Position numbers and translations under genes: made by a program. 64,000 nt of DNA from Nematopogon swammerdamellus (Eukaryota > Arthropoda > Insecta > Lepidoptera > Adelidae). Position 1 is the first letter of the stretch, and every line of letters begins with the position of its first letter. Of this stretch, positions 20,374 through 30,961 are shown in pieces. The notes under the pieces were generated by a model. It was not told the origin of the DNA. It worked only from the letters and a program-made list of their open reading frames with translations, and made no database searches. The stretch spans positions 3,255,395 through 3,319,394 of the forward strand of contig OX336345.1 of the NCBI GenBank assembly GCA_946902875.1, given 5' to 3'.

Positions 20374-20544
20374 TTAAAGGGATATGTATTTAACACTTTC
20401 ACGGCCACTCTTTTGTTACTTTTTCGAGTACGGTACGACACCACGTCTGTGGCCGGTGTACTTAAGCAAGCTTAAACTGACGGACTGGCCGAAGGCGGGC
20501 GAATTTGTAGAGATTACTGGAGAGTGTGAAACGTGGACGCTGAC

Positions 20545-20825
20545 GGTCGGTGTTGTGTGGCAGTGGGCTGGGCACGTCAGCCGAAGAGATGACGACCGTT
20601 GGAGTAACCGTGCCCTACACTGGCAGCCGTGGACAGGAAAACGGAGTGTAGGAAGACCACCCGCCAGGTGGGACGACGACATCAAGTACGTCGGCGGAAA
20701 GCAGTGGTTCCGTACCGCTGAAGGCCGAGAGGACTGGAGGAAAATTGGAGAGACGTATGTCCAGCAGTGGACGCTTACACGCTGACTGACTGACTGACTG
20801 ACTGACTGACTGACTGACTATGGAG
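20545..20825 (+). pseudogene. RTE/endonuclease-RT LINE 3' fragment
   Basis: Encodes VVWQWAGHVSRRDDDRWSN then [16 protein letters not shown] and GREDWRKIGETYVQQW, the conserved C-terminal tail of RTE-type insect LINE ORFs. It ends in a (CTGA)n tail at 20779-20818. A second copy is at 48690-48905. Confidence 0.75.
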
Positions 20826-20839
20826 TCACGTGATCTTGT

Positions 20840-21690
20840 GTCGTATTGCACTCACTCACTTTTAATTTGTGTCGTAGGAAACATATCTAGAATGATTTCC
20901 CCGCACACAGCCGGCGTGTGAGTTTGTATGGAAATTTTATTTGTCATGTCATGAAACCTAAGATCATCTTTGTGTCAGTGAAAGTGTTAAATAGTAAAGC
21001 GAGTTTGTGGGACTGCATTTTGTAGTTTTTAAATCCGGTCCGTTGATGAGTACTGTACTACTACTAGAGTACTAAGTTGTAATTTTTTTCCAGAAGAGTT
21101 AAATTCAAACTTTCTGAAGTCTAAACAACTTTTAATAATGATTAAAATGTTTATTATAATTCTATTTCAATTATCAGTTTGCTTGATAGAGATAATTTTG
21201 TATTACAAAGAAGAATGCAAACAAAATTGCATATTATAAAATTAAGTGTTTTGGTGTTCAGGCCTAAGAATATACAAAATTATACATTAAAATTCCCATT
21301 CTTGATATGTGCTGTGGAGACCGCTTCTGTGCTTCAAACCCATATGTATATCGCGAAATACTTTCCGAATAGTATCCTAGTCTATTGAATCATATCACAA
21401 ACTACTGGACGATCAATTACTTTGTGATGATACACGTAACAATAATGAGAGAATGTGGGGAATAGAATTATATAACTCTATGTAATGACTTTAAATACCG
21501 ACTTTGCCTACTCTGTCGTGATGAGCTGTAGGGTATAAGCGCTTGTACCAAAGAGTAGCGAGAACATAGATCTATACACGTGTTGAAAACTAGAACGGTT
21601 TTAAAAATTGTTATTTAGACAGCACTGAAAATTATTTTTCCACAAACTTTGTTATTTTTTTTGTATAATAAATAACTGTTGTGTTATGTA
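20840..21690. other. Intergenic, nothing recognised
   Basis: AT-rich sequence; a 69-codon frame at 21179-21388 shows no motif. Confidence 0.35.
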
Positions 21691-21799
21691 TGAGTTAACC
21701 CTTAACCGCAGGCGTGCGGTCGCGGTGACCGTAACGAATTTTAACCTTTCAATCTTTTCATTACCGCGAGCTGTACAGTTGCGTGCGTATATGTATTAT

Positions 21800-22325
21800 C
21801 TGGTTATTAAAGAAAGGGATTGAAAATGGCAAAAGAAATGTATTATTCGAGGGTGTTTAAATATACAATGATCTCCCAAATAATATAAAAAATTTAGAAT
21901 CAAAAAGTTAAAACGGCTGCCAAAATATACTTCTTGAATAATTAGAACTTGTCAATATTTTTGAATTATTTGCCTACTTGTCTTCAGTTCTATGTGTCTG
22001 TCTGTCTGTCTTCGGAATATTTATAATCTAACCTTGTATATTGTTCCTACAATAATTTTATTTAAATAGTTTAAAATTTCAATTTTATACTTACACTTAA
22101 TTTTAACTGCATAAATGTACCAATCTCTATAAGCGAATGTTATATATAACATTCTTTGAGATCAATAAAGATTTTTTAAACCGAAAATGGCGGCGCTCCT
22201 ATTTGCCTCTAGCTCACACAATATTGCCGTCTATATTCGCACGTATAGATAGCTAAACAAATTTGCATGCCGACTGTACAGCTGTAAAACGCCGCCATAT
22301 TCAATCCCTTTCTTCAAATAACCAG
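21800..22325. mobile_element. MITE with CTGGTTATT termini
   Basis: Left CTGGTTATTAAAGAAAGGG, right complement CCCTTTCTTCAAATAACCAG, with a following ATGGC block also inverted. A related right end lies at 25255-25300. Confidence 0.65.
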
Positions 22326-22339
22326 GTTATATGTATATA

Positions 22340-22637
22340 CCACAGAGCATCAAATACCTACCGCGGGCGCCCCCTACTAGAGGCGCCCTAAGCGATGATA
22401 TTTGAAACCCAATAACCGTACGCTGAGCTGCTAGCGCTTCGTATGTGTGTGTGTGTGCTAGTATCGACACTGCACACAAAGAGGAGCAAGTTAGGCACAC
22501 GCACAAAACAAATGCACACGCACAACACACATATGTAAGTCATAGGTCACGCCCACAGGCTTCAAAGGCGTTGTAGAGAAATCGCGCTCAGGGCGCCTCT
22601 AGGAGGGGCGGGCGCGCGCATTTGATGCTCTGTGGTA
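22340..22637. mobile_element. TA-flanked MITE with CCACAGAGCATC termini
   Basis: Left CCACAGAGCATCAAAT and right ATTTGATGCTCTGTGG, with further inverted similarity through GGGCGCCCC; flanked by TA on each side. A (GT)n run lies inside at 22446. Confidence 0.7.
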
Positions 22638-22771
22638 TATACTCATTCACCCCCTCTACATGCAAAGTGAAGGCTACATACATAGACGCACACAACAGCT
22701 AGTAAAGATGAAATAAAACATTTCACTAATTATTTTCTCACTGCGCCCGCACGTAAGTAGTCGAGGGTTAA

Positions 22772-23230
22772 ATAAGATATAGATTCATATGAGGTGTTTT
22801 AAAATTAAGTAATCATATTGTTAATCACTTGGTAGTCAATTTAATGGATAACATAGTTTTTCTACTATCCGTATTTGTATTATCAACATTCTTTTCCTAA
22901 GTATTCTGTCATGCGACTATATGTAGTCAATTGCTATACTTTGCCCATCCACTGCAAAATTCACATATATTTTTTTAATATTGCTAAATGCACATGAAGA
23001 CAATGTGAAAACATAAAATTTTATTTTTCATGTTTAGCTATTGGTAAACACCACATTGTTCAAATTTTTATTTAAATTCTTTATTAAATTTCTTTACGTA
23101 TAATTTTTATCAGAAACATTTTTACCAAAAGCAAGACTCCATACGTATTTCTAAGGTTTCTAAGGAAGCAACGTACAGAAATTGGCACAAAAAACATCAC
23201 AGCCATATAAGTATTCAGTTTATCTATAAC
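22772..23230. other. Intergenic, nothing recognised
   Basis: AT-rich, no gene or repeat recognised. Confidence 0.35.
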
Positions 23231-23412
23231 TATTACTTGTCTGTTTCTGGTTTGCCCTTACCTCGGCCCGCGCTTCCCCACGTCGCACCTCACGCTACGC
23301 CCGCTGACGCCCAGCCTTGAAGGAAATGCTGGTCGTCAGCGGGCGTAGCGTGAGGTGCGACGTGCGGAAGCGCGGGCCGAGGTAAGGGCAAACCAGAAAC
23401 AGACAAGTAATA
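23231..23412. repeat. Near-perfect 79-bp inverted repeat (hairpin)
   Basis: Arms 23231-23309 and 23334-23412 differ at a single base by eye; the spacer is 24 bases. The arms contain CCTCGGCCCGCGCTTCC. Either a foldback MITE or a hairpin-forming locus. Confidence 0.85.
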
Positions 23413-23879
23413 CTTAGTTTTTTTTTTGCCGTTCGATATCTACCATAATTTTGAAAGAAGACCCATTTTAGATGCGCAAAGTGTCCGAAACCTCCCCCAA
23501 AATCGGTAACGTGGTATGGGAACATTCCCTTATATGTTTAACAAAAAAAATTGTGTTTTATTTCATTCAGTTTGGGATCCTTAGCGTGAGCCCGACTCAC
23601 ATTTGGCCCTGTTTTTTATTATTTGTTGTTTTAATTCAGAGTTTTCACTATAAATAATCAATTAATCACACCAAGATAAAGGAAACATGCAAGTTGACTG
23701 AACGCAGTAGATCGCGTCATACCTACTATAGAAGATGCAACTGTTCAATATTGAGATAGAATACGTCATCGACCCGGTGGCGAAATGCTAACGCGCTGGC
23801 GGCTTAATCCTGGTCGGGACGTATTTTTCTCTTCATTTTCGGATTTGTATCCAATGATAAAATCGCACCTAGTTTGACG

Positions 23880-24150
23880 CATAGAGCAAAAACCAAACAA
23901 CCTTGAAAAAGAAAACATATTTCTTGTATGGGGAGGCCCTTCTTAAGTTTTTACTTCTTGTTTTTTTATTATTATTAGATATTCGCCATAATAACACATA
24001 TTTTGTGAAAATTTCAACCTGCTACCACGTTCTTGCTGCTATCTATTGATTGAAAAGATAGAGGTAGAAGGCAGCCGTTTAAAGGTAGGATGGACGGACG
24101 GACAGACGGCGTAGAGTTAGTAATAGGGTCCAGTACGGAACCCTAATAAA
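23880..24150 (+). repeat. Repeat C copy, diverged
   Basis: Contains the family's TGAAAATTTCAACCTGCTACC, a GGACGGACGGACAGACGG run, TTAGTAATAGGGTCC and the terminal ACGGAACCCTAATAAAA. Confidence 0.6.
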
Positions 24151-24342
24151 ACATTAAGCCAGACAATGTATGCTTCCATTTAGTAGTATGCAGAGGAAAC
24201 GAGATATTTGTTTCTAAAAATATACGTTAGCCGTGACGGTTGGCTCCGTAAGGAGCTTTAATTGCGTTCGTGTGAACGATTATGATGAATTATCAAAAAA
24301 CAGTCACAATTTTAATTTAAAATATTTTACATTGTGTCTGTG

Positions 24343-24541
24343 CAGTGGCGGGGCAAGACCTAAATTTGATGTGGGCAAGATACATTTTGCGAGGCCCTCT
24401 CTGGTGGCACTAGAGGATGGATTTTATGGATTTTCACTGTCGAAATGGATTTCCGCTGCATGAACTTTCGAGGCGCGAGGCCCCTTGGGCCGAGAGGCCA
24501 TGGGCGATCGCCCACGTCGCCCACGCCTTGCGCCGCCTCTG
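24343..24541. mobile_element. hAT-type MITE
   Basis: Termini CAGTGGCGGGGCAAG and complement CTTGCGCCGCCTCTG. Flanking octamers TGTCTGTG and TGTGTGTG agree at 7 of 8 positions, consistent with an 8-bp hAT target duplication within a GT-rich site. Confidence 0.6.
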
Positions 24542-25186
24542 TGTGTGTGTGTGTGTATATTTTGTATTGTGAGATGTGAAATACATGTTGTCTGTTGAGT
24601 GAATATTGTAATTACAAAGTAATGAAGAGTTATATTCGAGTTCATAAATTGTGTGGACGACGTCTTAAATTTAAGGATGTCATATTTTTCACTATCGCAT
24701 ATTAGGAGAACGCTTGGAACCGCTATCGGTCTCATAGATTTTCCGTACCTACTCTAGGGCTTCATCGGGGCTCCAAATATTCATTTACAAAGTACAAATA
24801 TATCTAAAAACTAAGGAGACTATAGTTGGTTTTTTTTGCAAGACGGAGGAAAGTGACGTCTGGAGTATTGCCAGTTTCTGGCAAATTTTAAATAGGCATG
24901 CAGTTGCTGTCGATACTTTTATCGATTGATTAACTAATGAAATGCTGTAAACTCTAATATTTACCTAATTGTGGATTTAATTGACAACATATTCAGCTAA
25001 ATCTACCTAGAAAAATGTTGAGTTGGCAGCGCCACAGGTAGCGCATAATATGTGTGAAGGTGTGTCGTGTCGTGTCGTGTAAAAGTCGATACTATTTTCA
25101 TCGACTACAACACTAGTGGTGCAAAGCGTTCAACACTCTAATGTCAGTCAAACGTCAATTTACTGCGTCTTCCAAAAAAACAGTAA
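24542..25186. other. Intergenic, nothing recognised
   Basis: Starts with a (GT)n run; then AT-rich sequence and a GTGTC microsatellite at about 25062-25080. No gene seen. Confidence 0.35.
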
Positions 25187-25302
25187 ATTTTTTTATTGTA
25201 AATTTTTGTCTTCGAAGAATTTGCTGCAACGGCAATACTGTGTGAGCGAGAGGCAAATTCGGAACGCCGCCATTTTAAATCCCTTTCTTTAAATAACCAG
25301 GT

Positions 25303-25564
25303 AGAGAGCGTTTCAACTAAAAGTTCCCTTCGCCGTTATGTTGGCTCCACTGTCAGTGTCACTGTCAGTGCTTAAATTCGTGTGCCCAGAGTGTGAAGAT
25401 TATATTACCTAATAATATAATCGGTATTTACCGTATAATAAATACGGTAAATACCGATAATTACTGGTAAATCTGTACACATAGCAACCCTCAACGCCGT
25501 TTTGACAGATAGACAGTGGAGCCAACATAACGGCGATGGGAACTTTTAGTTGAAACGCTCTCTT
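25303..25564. mobile_element. MITE with about 51-bp inverted repeats
   Basis: Left AGAGAGCGTTTCAACTAAAA, right complement ending AACGCTCTCT; arms run through CGCCGTTATGTTGGCTCCAC. An inner 17-bp hairpin lies at 25420-25458 (ATCGGTATTTACCGTAT and complement). Confidence 0.8.
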
Positions 25565-25759
25565 GTATGGTGCAAGCGAGGGTAGATGACTGTACATAGG
25601 TAACTATGTACTTACTATGTGCTAAGTGGTTTTAAGATAAATGCACAAATTGAAATGAAATTGCTCATATTTGTAGAATTCTACAGAAGTTAAATCTAAT
25701 CCCACTGTATTTTTCCAAAATTCATACCAAAAAGATGGTAAAAGTTAATAAATAAAAAA

Positions 25760-26108
25760 TGTGTTCTATCTATAGCTTATTCCACGGGGAGTGCTCGGAG
25801 GAGCTGTTTGACCCGACCTCCGCACAATACGCACTGGGCAGGGATTGTGCATCCATACACGCTGGGCTGACCGCGGATGCGTCGAAATGGGTTCTGCAGA
25901 TCTTTCCTCCACATATAACTAGTAAACTCTGGAACGATCTCCCTGACCATATATTTCCCTCCAACTACAGTTTCGGCTCCTTCAAGAGGGGCGTGAATAG
26001 GCACCTGTCAGTCCGGTGTGGCATTCGCAACTCCCGCGTGCGACCGAATGTCCATGGGCGTCGTTAGACACCTTATTGGTTGCTCGGGGCCAAATGTTGC
26101 GCTTTAAA
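25760..26108 (+). pseudogene. LINE-J 3' end, plus strand
   Basis: Frame LFHGECSEELFDPTSAQYALG, later LQIFPPHITSKLWNDLP, FPSNYSFGSFKRGVN and SRVRPNVHGRR-stop at about 26067, then a short A-rich tail. It is the 3' end of the same LINE as at 61062-61785. Confidence 0.8.
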
Positions 26109-26109
26109 A

Positions 26110-26473
26110 AAAAACACACATTTGATTTCAAGGTGATCGGTTGCAATTCGGTTTCATATATTTTCTTGTGTCTTCACACTGACACAGTACGATAAATATA
26201 CAACGTTAAGGCATATTATACCTAGTAGTATTAAAAAAAACACAGTTGTTATCTTGAAGCTTTAAGCAAAATTAGATTCTTGTTGTCACGCCGAGCACAT
26301 ATTTTGCTCTCACACTAAATTCTAAAATTGAGAAATGTTTGAGAACATTGTGTAACGCTTATTTACGAGTAAAAATTTATTTAGTGAATTCCTTTATTCA
26401 CACATTTCTTAAAACTAATTTTGTACATATTTAAATATCTAATATATACATATACAAAATTAAAGATAAAAAA
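26110..26473. other. Intergenic, nothing recognised
   Basis: AT-rich sequence with no recognised gene. Confidence 0.35.
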
Positions 26474-27370
26474 TGGAGTTTCCACCACCGGCGACGGGGC
26501 GAGCCCAGGCTACCGTTGTGGTCGGGTCCTAAAGAGAGGAACCTCCGGACGATGCGTGCAGTGTCGAGCAGGGCTGCCTTCTGGATCAAAGGCAAACATT
26601 ACATAGTATTACCCTAACCATAGCCATATAATTATAATTTATAATTATATATTAGATAGAATTATAATTTATATGCTTATAGTTCAAGTAAAGATTCAAG
26701 GTATAATGTGAATACATTATTGTAATAAATTAATTTATTATGTAGGCATAAAGAATTAATATAAATATTGTAAAATGAAATCGTGAAAAGAAAGAATTAA
26801 TAATAATACACTTTATGCAACTTAATATGTGGCAAGGGCGGGCTTATTGCCTTCGGCAATTTCCTCCAGTCTACCCGGTGGACCTACATTTTTACATGGA
26901 ATCGAGCCATGGAACAGTGGGTGAAGGTGTGCACGTAAATGTTTTCAAATCAGAAAAATACGTTTTTACCACTTTTCGATCACTTATTTTTCAAAGAATT
27001 TAGAAAATTACATCACAATCATGTATTCAAATTATACCTTGAATATTTACCTAACTATAAGCATATAAATTATAGTCAAATCACTTGAAATATAGTTATG
27101 ATTAGGATAATAATATGTGATGTTTACCTAGTACTGTTAAAACAATAAAAACTTCATTTTGCCGGCGGCGGGTGCAGGCAGTGGCTACGGAGCTCTCCGA
27201 GACGACGCGAGACAAGCTACGAGCGACAGATGGTGGTACTAGACTCGTAGCCCACCACCACACCCATCTCGGAGAGCTCCGTATCCGCCGGACTGCGGGG
27301 CGAGACGCCACGCCGCCCTACCACGGGTCTTGGTCATAGCGGGGGCCATAGTCGCGCCCAATTTCAAAGG
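26474..27370. repeat. GC-rich LINE-like fragment split by a MITE
   Basis: GC-rich sequence at 26474-26587 (CACCGGCGACGGGGCGAGCC) and 27160-27370 flanks the AT-rich element 26588-27131. The right part includes an inverted pair CTACGGAGCTCTCCGAGA / TCTCGGAGAGCTCCGTA at about 27185 and 27265. I suspect an R1-type LINE remnant but cannot show it. Confidence 0.35.
26588..27131. mobile_element. AT-rich MITE, relative of the hAT MITE at 62118-62703
   Basis: Termini AAAGGCAAACAT and complement ATGTTTACCT; subterminal CCCTAACCATAGCCATA and ATATAGTTATGATTAGG; internal AAGGTATAATGTG / ATTATACCTTGAAT. The same subterminal blocks occur in the 62118-62703 element, where the 8-bp duplication is clear. Confidence 0.65.
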
Positions 27371-27406
27371 CTAAAAATATTGCCTCCTGGCTTATACACT
27401 TGTACC

Positions 27407-27730
27407 GTGTGGGGCCGGTACTTTAAAAGAATAGCCCCACTGCATCTCTCCCCGTGTATGTCGTAAAAGGCGACTAAGGGATATGACTCCCTTCTTATAT
27501 TACTAGGTGGTAGGGTTCAACCCGCCCGGGTTGGTACCACCGCACTGAATGAAAGGTCGGTCGAAACGGCTATGTAAATAGTTTGTGTTTTCCGTCCAGT
27601 TCAGTGTAGCCGGCACGACCGAAGGGAATCACTGACGTGGCACCAAGTTCACCCGGTGTTATGGGCTGACATCACGGATGTTGTAGGTGATGAAGCCAAC
27701 CGTGTCAGCATCAATAAAAAAAAAAAAAAA
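27407..27730 (+). repeat. SINE-A2 copy, complete
   Basis: GTGGGGCCGGTACTT head with GTCGTAAAAGGCGACTAAGG, then the shared SINE-A body (CCGCCCGGGTTGGTACCACC, TCCGTCCAGTTCAGTGTAGC) to the tail CAGCATCAATAAAAAA. Confidence 0.8.
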
Positions 27731-27744
27731 CACTTTTCTTTGCT

Positions 27745-27955
27745 ATAGGATGAAATTCGCCCGGATCGATACCACCGCACTGAGCGAAGGTTGATCGCAA
27801 CGTCTATGAAAATAGTTCATGCTCTCCGCCCAGCTCAGTGTAACCGGCACTATGAAAATAAGCACTGATACACTGATATGGCACTTAGTTTACCAATATG
27901 TTATGGTTTTACATCACATACCGTGTGAGGGTTTCATAAAAACAACTTAAATGTT
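27745..27955 (+). repeat. Diverged SINE-A body
   Basis: An older, strongly diverged copy right after the previous one: TTCGCCCGGATCGATACCAC through GGTTTCATAAAAA. Confidence 0.6.
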
Positions 27956-27959
27956 TCTA

Positions 27960-28357
27960 AATGCATATATATATGCCCTAAATGGTTCTGCTGCGTCTAA
28001 AAAATTATTTCAAAATGTTAAAACAGTTTAAACTGTTCCTTTAATCATTATTTTGATGATGAAATATTATATTTTATTCCAAATAGATGTTTAATGGTGT
28101 AATATGTGTGATAGATAGGTACATATATATCTACAATAAGACATTGTGTGAGGTGAGTAGGTATGTGAAACTATGATAAGAAGTCTCCATTGCTAAGTGC
28201 TTAAATACATAATCATTGTTGATAATTTCTGGTTGTTTCTTTGTCCCTAATTACGATCCATGAAATGTCCCTTCATACCAATAGTCAACATTTTCAAATC
28301 TATACTAAGCATGTTTTTCTATAATGTTTTATACCGATGAAAAAATATTTTCACTCG
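27960..28357. other. Intergenic, nothing recognised
   Basis: AT-rich, no gene or repeat recognised. Confidence 0.35.
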
Positions 28358-28755
28358 GACAATAATTTTTAGGGTTCCGTATCCTTCGTACGGGACCCTA
28401 TTACTAAGCCTACGCCGTCTGTCAGTCTGTCTGTCCGAGGGCTGTATCTCTTGAACCGTAATAGGTAGCCCGTTGAAATTTTCACAGAATATGTGTTGGC
28501 CGATATAACAACAAATAATAAAAATAAGAAAAAGTAAAATATTCACGGGGGTCTACATACAAGAAACTAAAAAGTGTATGCACGCCATCTACCGAAAACA
28601 GTATAAAGCATTTTAACTAATCATGTATTTTAACTAATATGAAGCATTTCATAAAACACGCCATAGATGGCGTGAGTGGCGCTGACCATGACATGGCGAT
28701 ACGGAACCCTCGGTGCGCGAGTTCGACTCGCACTTGGCCGGTTTTTTTTCTGATA
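28358..28755 (-). repeat. Repeat C copy, near full length
   Basis: Minus orientation: begins TTTAGGGTTCCGTATCC, contains CTGTCAGTCTGTCTGTCCGA and TTGAAATTTTCACAGAATAT, and ends GACTCGCACTTGGCCGGTTT. Both ends carry an inverted GGTTCCGTATC / GATACGGAACC block. Confidence 0.75.
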
Positions 28756-28845
28756 TTTTTTTTTCGGATGTTTTATTCCGATAGAAAAATATTTTCACTC
28801 GCACAATAATTTTTCTAACCTAACCAAACGAAAGTGAAATATTTC

Positions 28846-29300
28846 TAACTAGCTTTTGCCCGCGGCTTCGCTCGCGTGAAATTTATATTTAAAAAAGAAG
28901 AAAGGAGGCCGAGCTGCGTTCCAGCGCGTTCAACCTTTATTTCGGCGCGCGGAACAATTCGGTTTGTATGAGAACCACATCTTAGCGTAACCGGAACTGA
29001 GTTTTATTTAGCCTATCCTGTGTCCCGTATAGTTAAATTTACTTGTACTATGTTTCATAGAATTCGGATGATCGGTTTAAGAGTTATGGAGAAACATACA
29101 TACATACAGAAAATATTTCTAAAAATGGTAAATTTAGTTTTAGTATCACACATAGAGTCTACAAACGCGGTACCTATATCACAAAACGAAGTAACATACT
29201 CCATGACCATCCCTTACAGATTTATTATTAGTACCATTGATTGGGATCATATTGGGATAAAATCAATGTTTGTAGGTACCTAATTGATTTAATCTGCTTA
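28846..29300 (+). repeat. Repeat G copy (unexpanded relative of the 68-bp satellite element)
   Basis: Starts CTAGCTTTTGCCCGCGGCTT and includes AGGCCGAGCTGCGTT at about 28907 and the TAACCGGAACTGAGTTTTATT segment at about 28988. These same blocks occur, complementary, in 53490-56250, where the AGGCCGAGCTGCGTT part is amplified about 36 times. The portion after 29053 recurs at 30385-30560. Confidence 0.7.
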
Positions 29301-29334
29301 AAATTGCATTTGTAATTTTTTTTTTTATTGACAG

Positions 29335-29625
29335 CGCGACATATGGCGCCGAGCCACCCATAACGTGTCTAACGACGCCCATGGACATTCGGTCGTATGC
29401 GGGGGTTGCGAATGCCATGCCGGCCTGACAGGTGCCCATTCACGCCCCTCTTGAAGGACCCGAGACTGTACTTGGGGGGAAATATATGGGCGGGGAGAGC
29501 GTTCCAGAGTTTACCGGTTCTGTCGAGGAAAGATCTGCAGAATCGATTGGTACGCATCCGCGGTAAGTCCAGCGTGTAGGGATGCAATCCCTGCCCAGAA
29601 AGCGTGGTGCGAAGGTGGAATAGCA
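29335..29625 (-). pseudogene. LINE-J 3' end fragment
   Basis: Minus strand: [49 protein letters not shown]-stop, with a T-run (tail) at 29318-29327. Confidence 0.85.
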
Positions 29626-29888
29626 GAAGTTCCTACAATATCACAGGTATACAACACGGATATACCTACATAGACTAGACACCGATAAACTAAGAACTCA
29701 AGTACCTGCTAATTCACATCTCTAGGCCAGCACCGCAGCGCATATAACGAAGCGCGGCGAGTGGTGAAAGTATCAGGAAATGCACCGGTGCTATTGCGAG
29801 GGGAGGGGAGTTCCTCTCAGAGGAGCATGGACATCAAAACCTAGAACTTACCTTGTCGAGGTTTTATATTTAATGTTAATTTAGTCAT

Positions 29889-30139
29889 GTGGGGCCGGTA
29901 CTTTATAAGAATAGCCCCACTGTATCTCTCCCCGTGTATGTCGTAAAAGGCGACAAAGGGATATGACTCCCTTCTTATATTACTAGGTAGGTTTTAACCC
30001 GCCCGGGTTGGTACCACCGCACTGAATGAAAGGTCGGTCGAAACGGCTATGTAAATAGTTTGTGTTTTCCGTCCAGTTCAGTGTAGCCGGCACGACCGAA
30101 GAGAAGCATTGCAACCGTGTCAGTTTCCATAAAAAAAAA
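29889..30139 (+). repeat. SINE-A2 copy with internal deletion
   Basis: Full head and most of the body, but it jumps from CACGACCGAAGAGAAGCATT directly to CAACCGTGTCAGTTTCCAT, missing the CACCCGGTGTTATGGGC portion. Confidence 0.8.
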
Positions 30140-30179
30140 AATTTAAACCAACATGAATGGCTGTGCCGAGAGATACCAA

Positions 30180-30385
30180 TAATGGTGTAGTCGACAGAGT
30201 CAAAATCACCCCTTCTCGCGAAACCATGCTCAGATTAGGTGCCATGCCAGCAGATTTTCGGACTGTTGCTAGGCTGTCTAGCCTTTTAATACGACGTTAA
30301 CGCTCGCCGGAAGACAGTTCCACACCCTAGCGGTGTGACAAAGAAACGATTTAGAGAACCGATATGGGTCAACAACAAAATGTGC
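30180..30385 (-). pseudogene. LINE-J fragment similar to 9005-9250
   Basis: Shares AGTCGACAGAG(C/T)CAAAATCACC and the GACTGTTGCTAGGCTGTCTA block with 9005-9230, including frame-disrupting deletions. Confidence 0.6.
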
Positions 30386-30948
30386 CGAAGTTTAATCAGA
30401 TTCGGATGATCGGTTTAATAGCTATAGAGGAAGATATATACATACATACAGAAGATTTCAAAAAATCATCAATTTTGTTTTAGTATCATACATAGAGACT
30501 AAAAACGCAGAATCTCATAAAACAAAGTAAATTACTCCATGCCCCATCCCTTACAGATTTATTATTAGTATTGATAATATAAGTCAAAGCAAAGTCCATT
30601 TCTCAAATTCCGCTCCAGTATGCCACCCTAATGTAATCCGAAATCGAAGAGGTATCTAAGTCAAACATAACTGTCTTTGTCACACTCGCGCATTTTCTTG
30701 TCTGGCGCAATTGTAGTGCAGGCCGACCACTATGTTGGTTATTCAATGACGTTTCTGGGTATGTATTGACATTCGAGGTAGGTATAATACCTAGGCAGTA
30801 AGCAACTTATTACATGGTTCTAGTTTCTAGTAAGTAGGTACTACAAGTGCTCGTGCTGGAGAATTCTTCCATCAGTGCTCTTTTGCTAGTTTGCGAATCA
30901 AATGCAAAGTGGAACGTACGTGTAAAGTGCGTAGTATTTTTGTTGACA
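30386..30948. other. Upstream region of the transporter gene
   Basis: 30386-30560 repeats the later part of repeat G (GGATGATCGGTTTAATAGC). The rest, up to the proposed start codon at 30949, would be promoter and 5' UTR of the SLC22 gene if the exon 1 call is right; no TATA box was identified. Confidence 0.35.
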
Positions 30949-30961
30949 ATGGAGAGCTCAG
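30949..30961 (+). CDS. SLC22 gene, proposed first coding exon (GC donor)
   Basis: ATG in a good insect start context (GACAATGG), encoding MESS plus one base, followed by GCGAGT. A GC-AG intron from here to the acceptor at 33997 has the right phase and gives MESSDTSSQKSSSTNTTEDF. This is the only start I found that fits, but GC donors are rare, so it remains an inference. Confidence 0.4.

Larger units (their letters stand above)
21699..22767. mobile_element. piggyBac-like element hosting two nested MITEs
   Basis: TTAA at 21695-21698 and 22768-22771. Left terminus CCCTTAACCGCAGG followed by CGTGCGGTCGCGG; right terminus reads, on the minus strand, CCCTCGACTACTTA followed by CGTGCGGGCGCAG. The CGTGCGG blocks lie at the same distance from each end. 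Two other elements (21800-22325 and 22340-22637) occupy the middle. Confidence 0.65.

Noticed and set aside
20384..20785. 133-codon ORF as a host gene
   Set aside because: Its C-terminal two thirds is the RTE LINE tail; a second copy exists at 48690.
25759..26067. 102-codon ORF as a host gene
   Set aside because: It is one of at least ten copies of the LINE-J C-terminus in this window.
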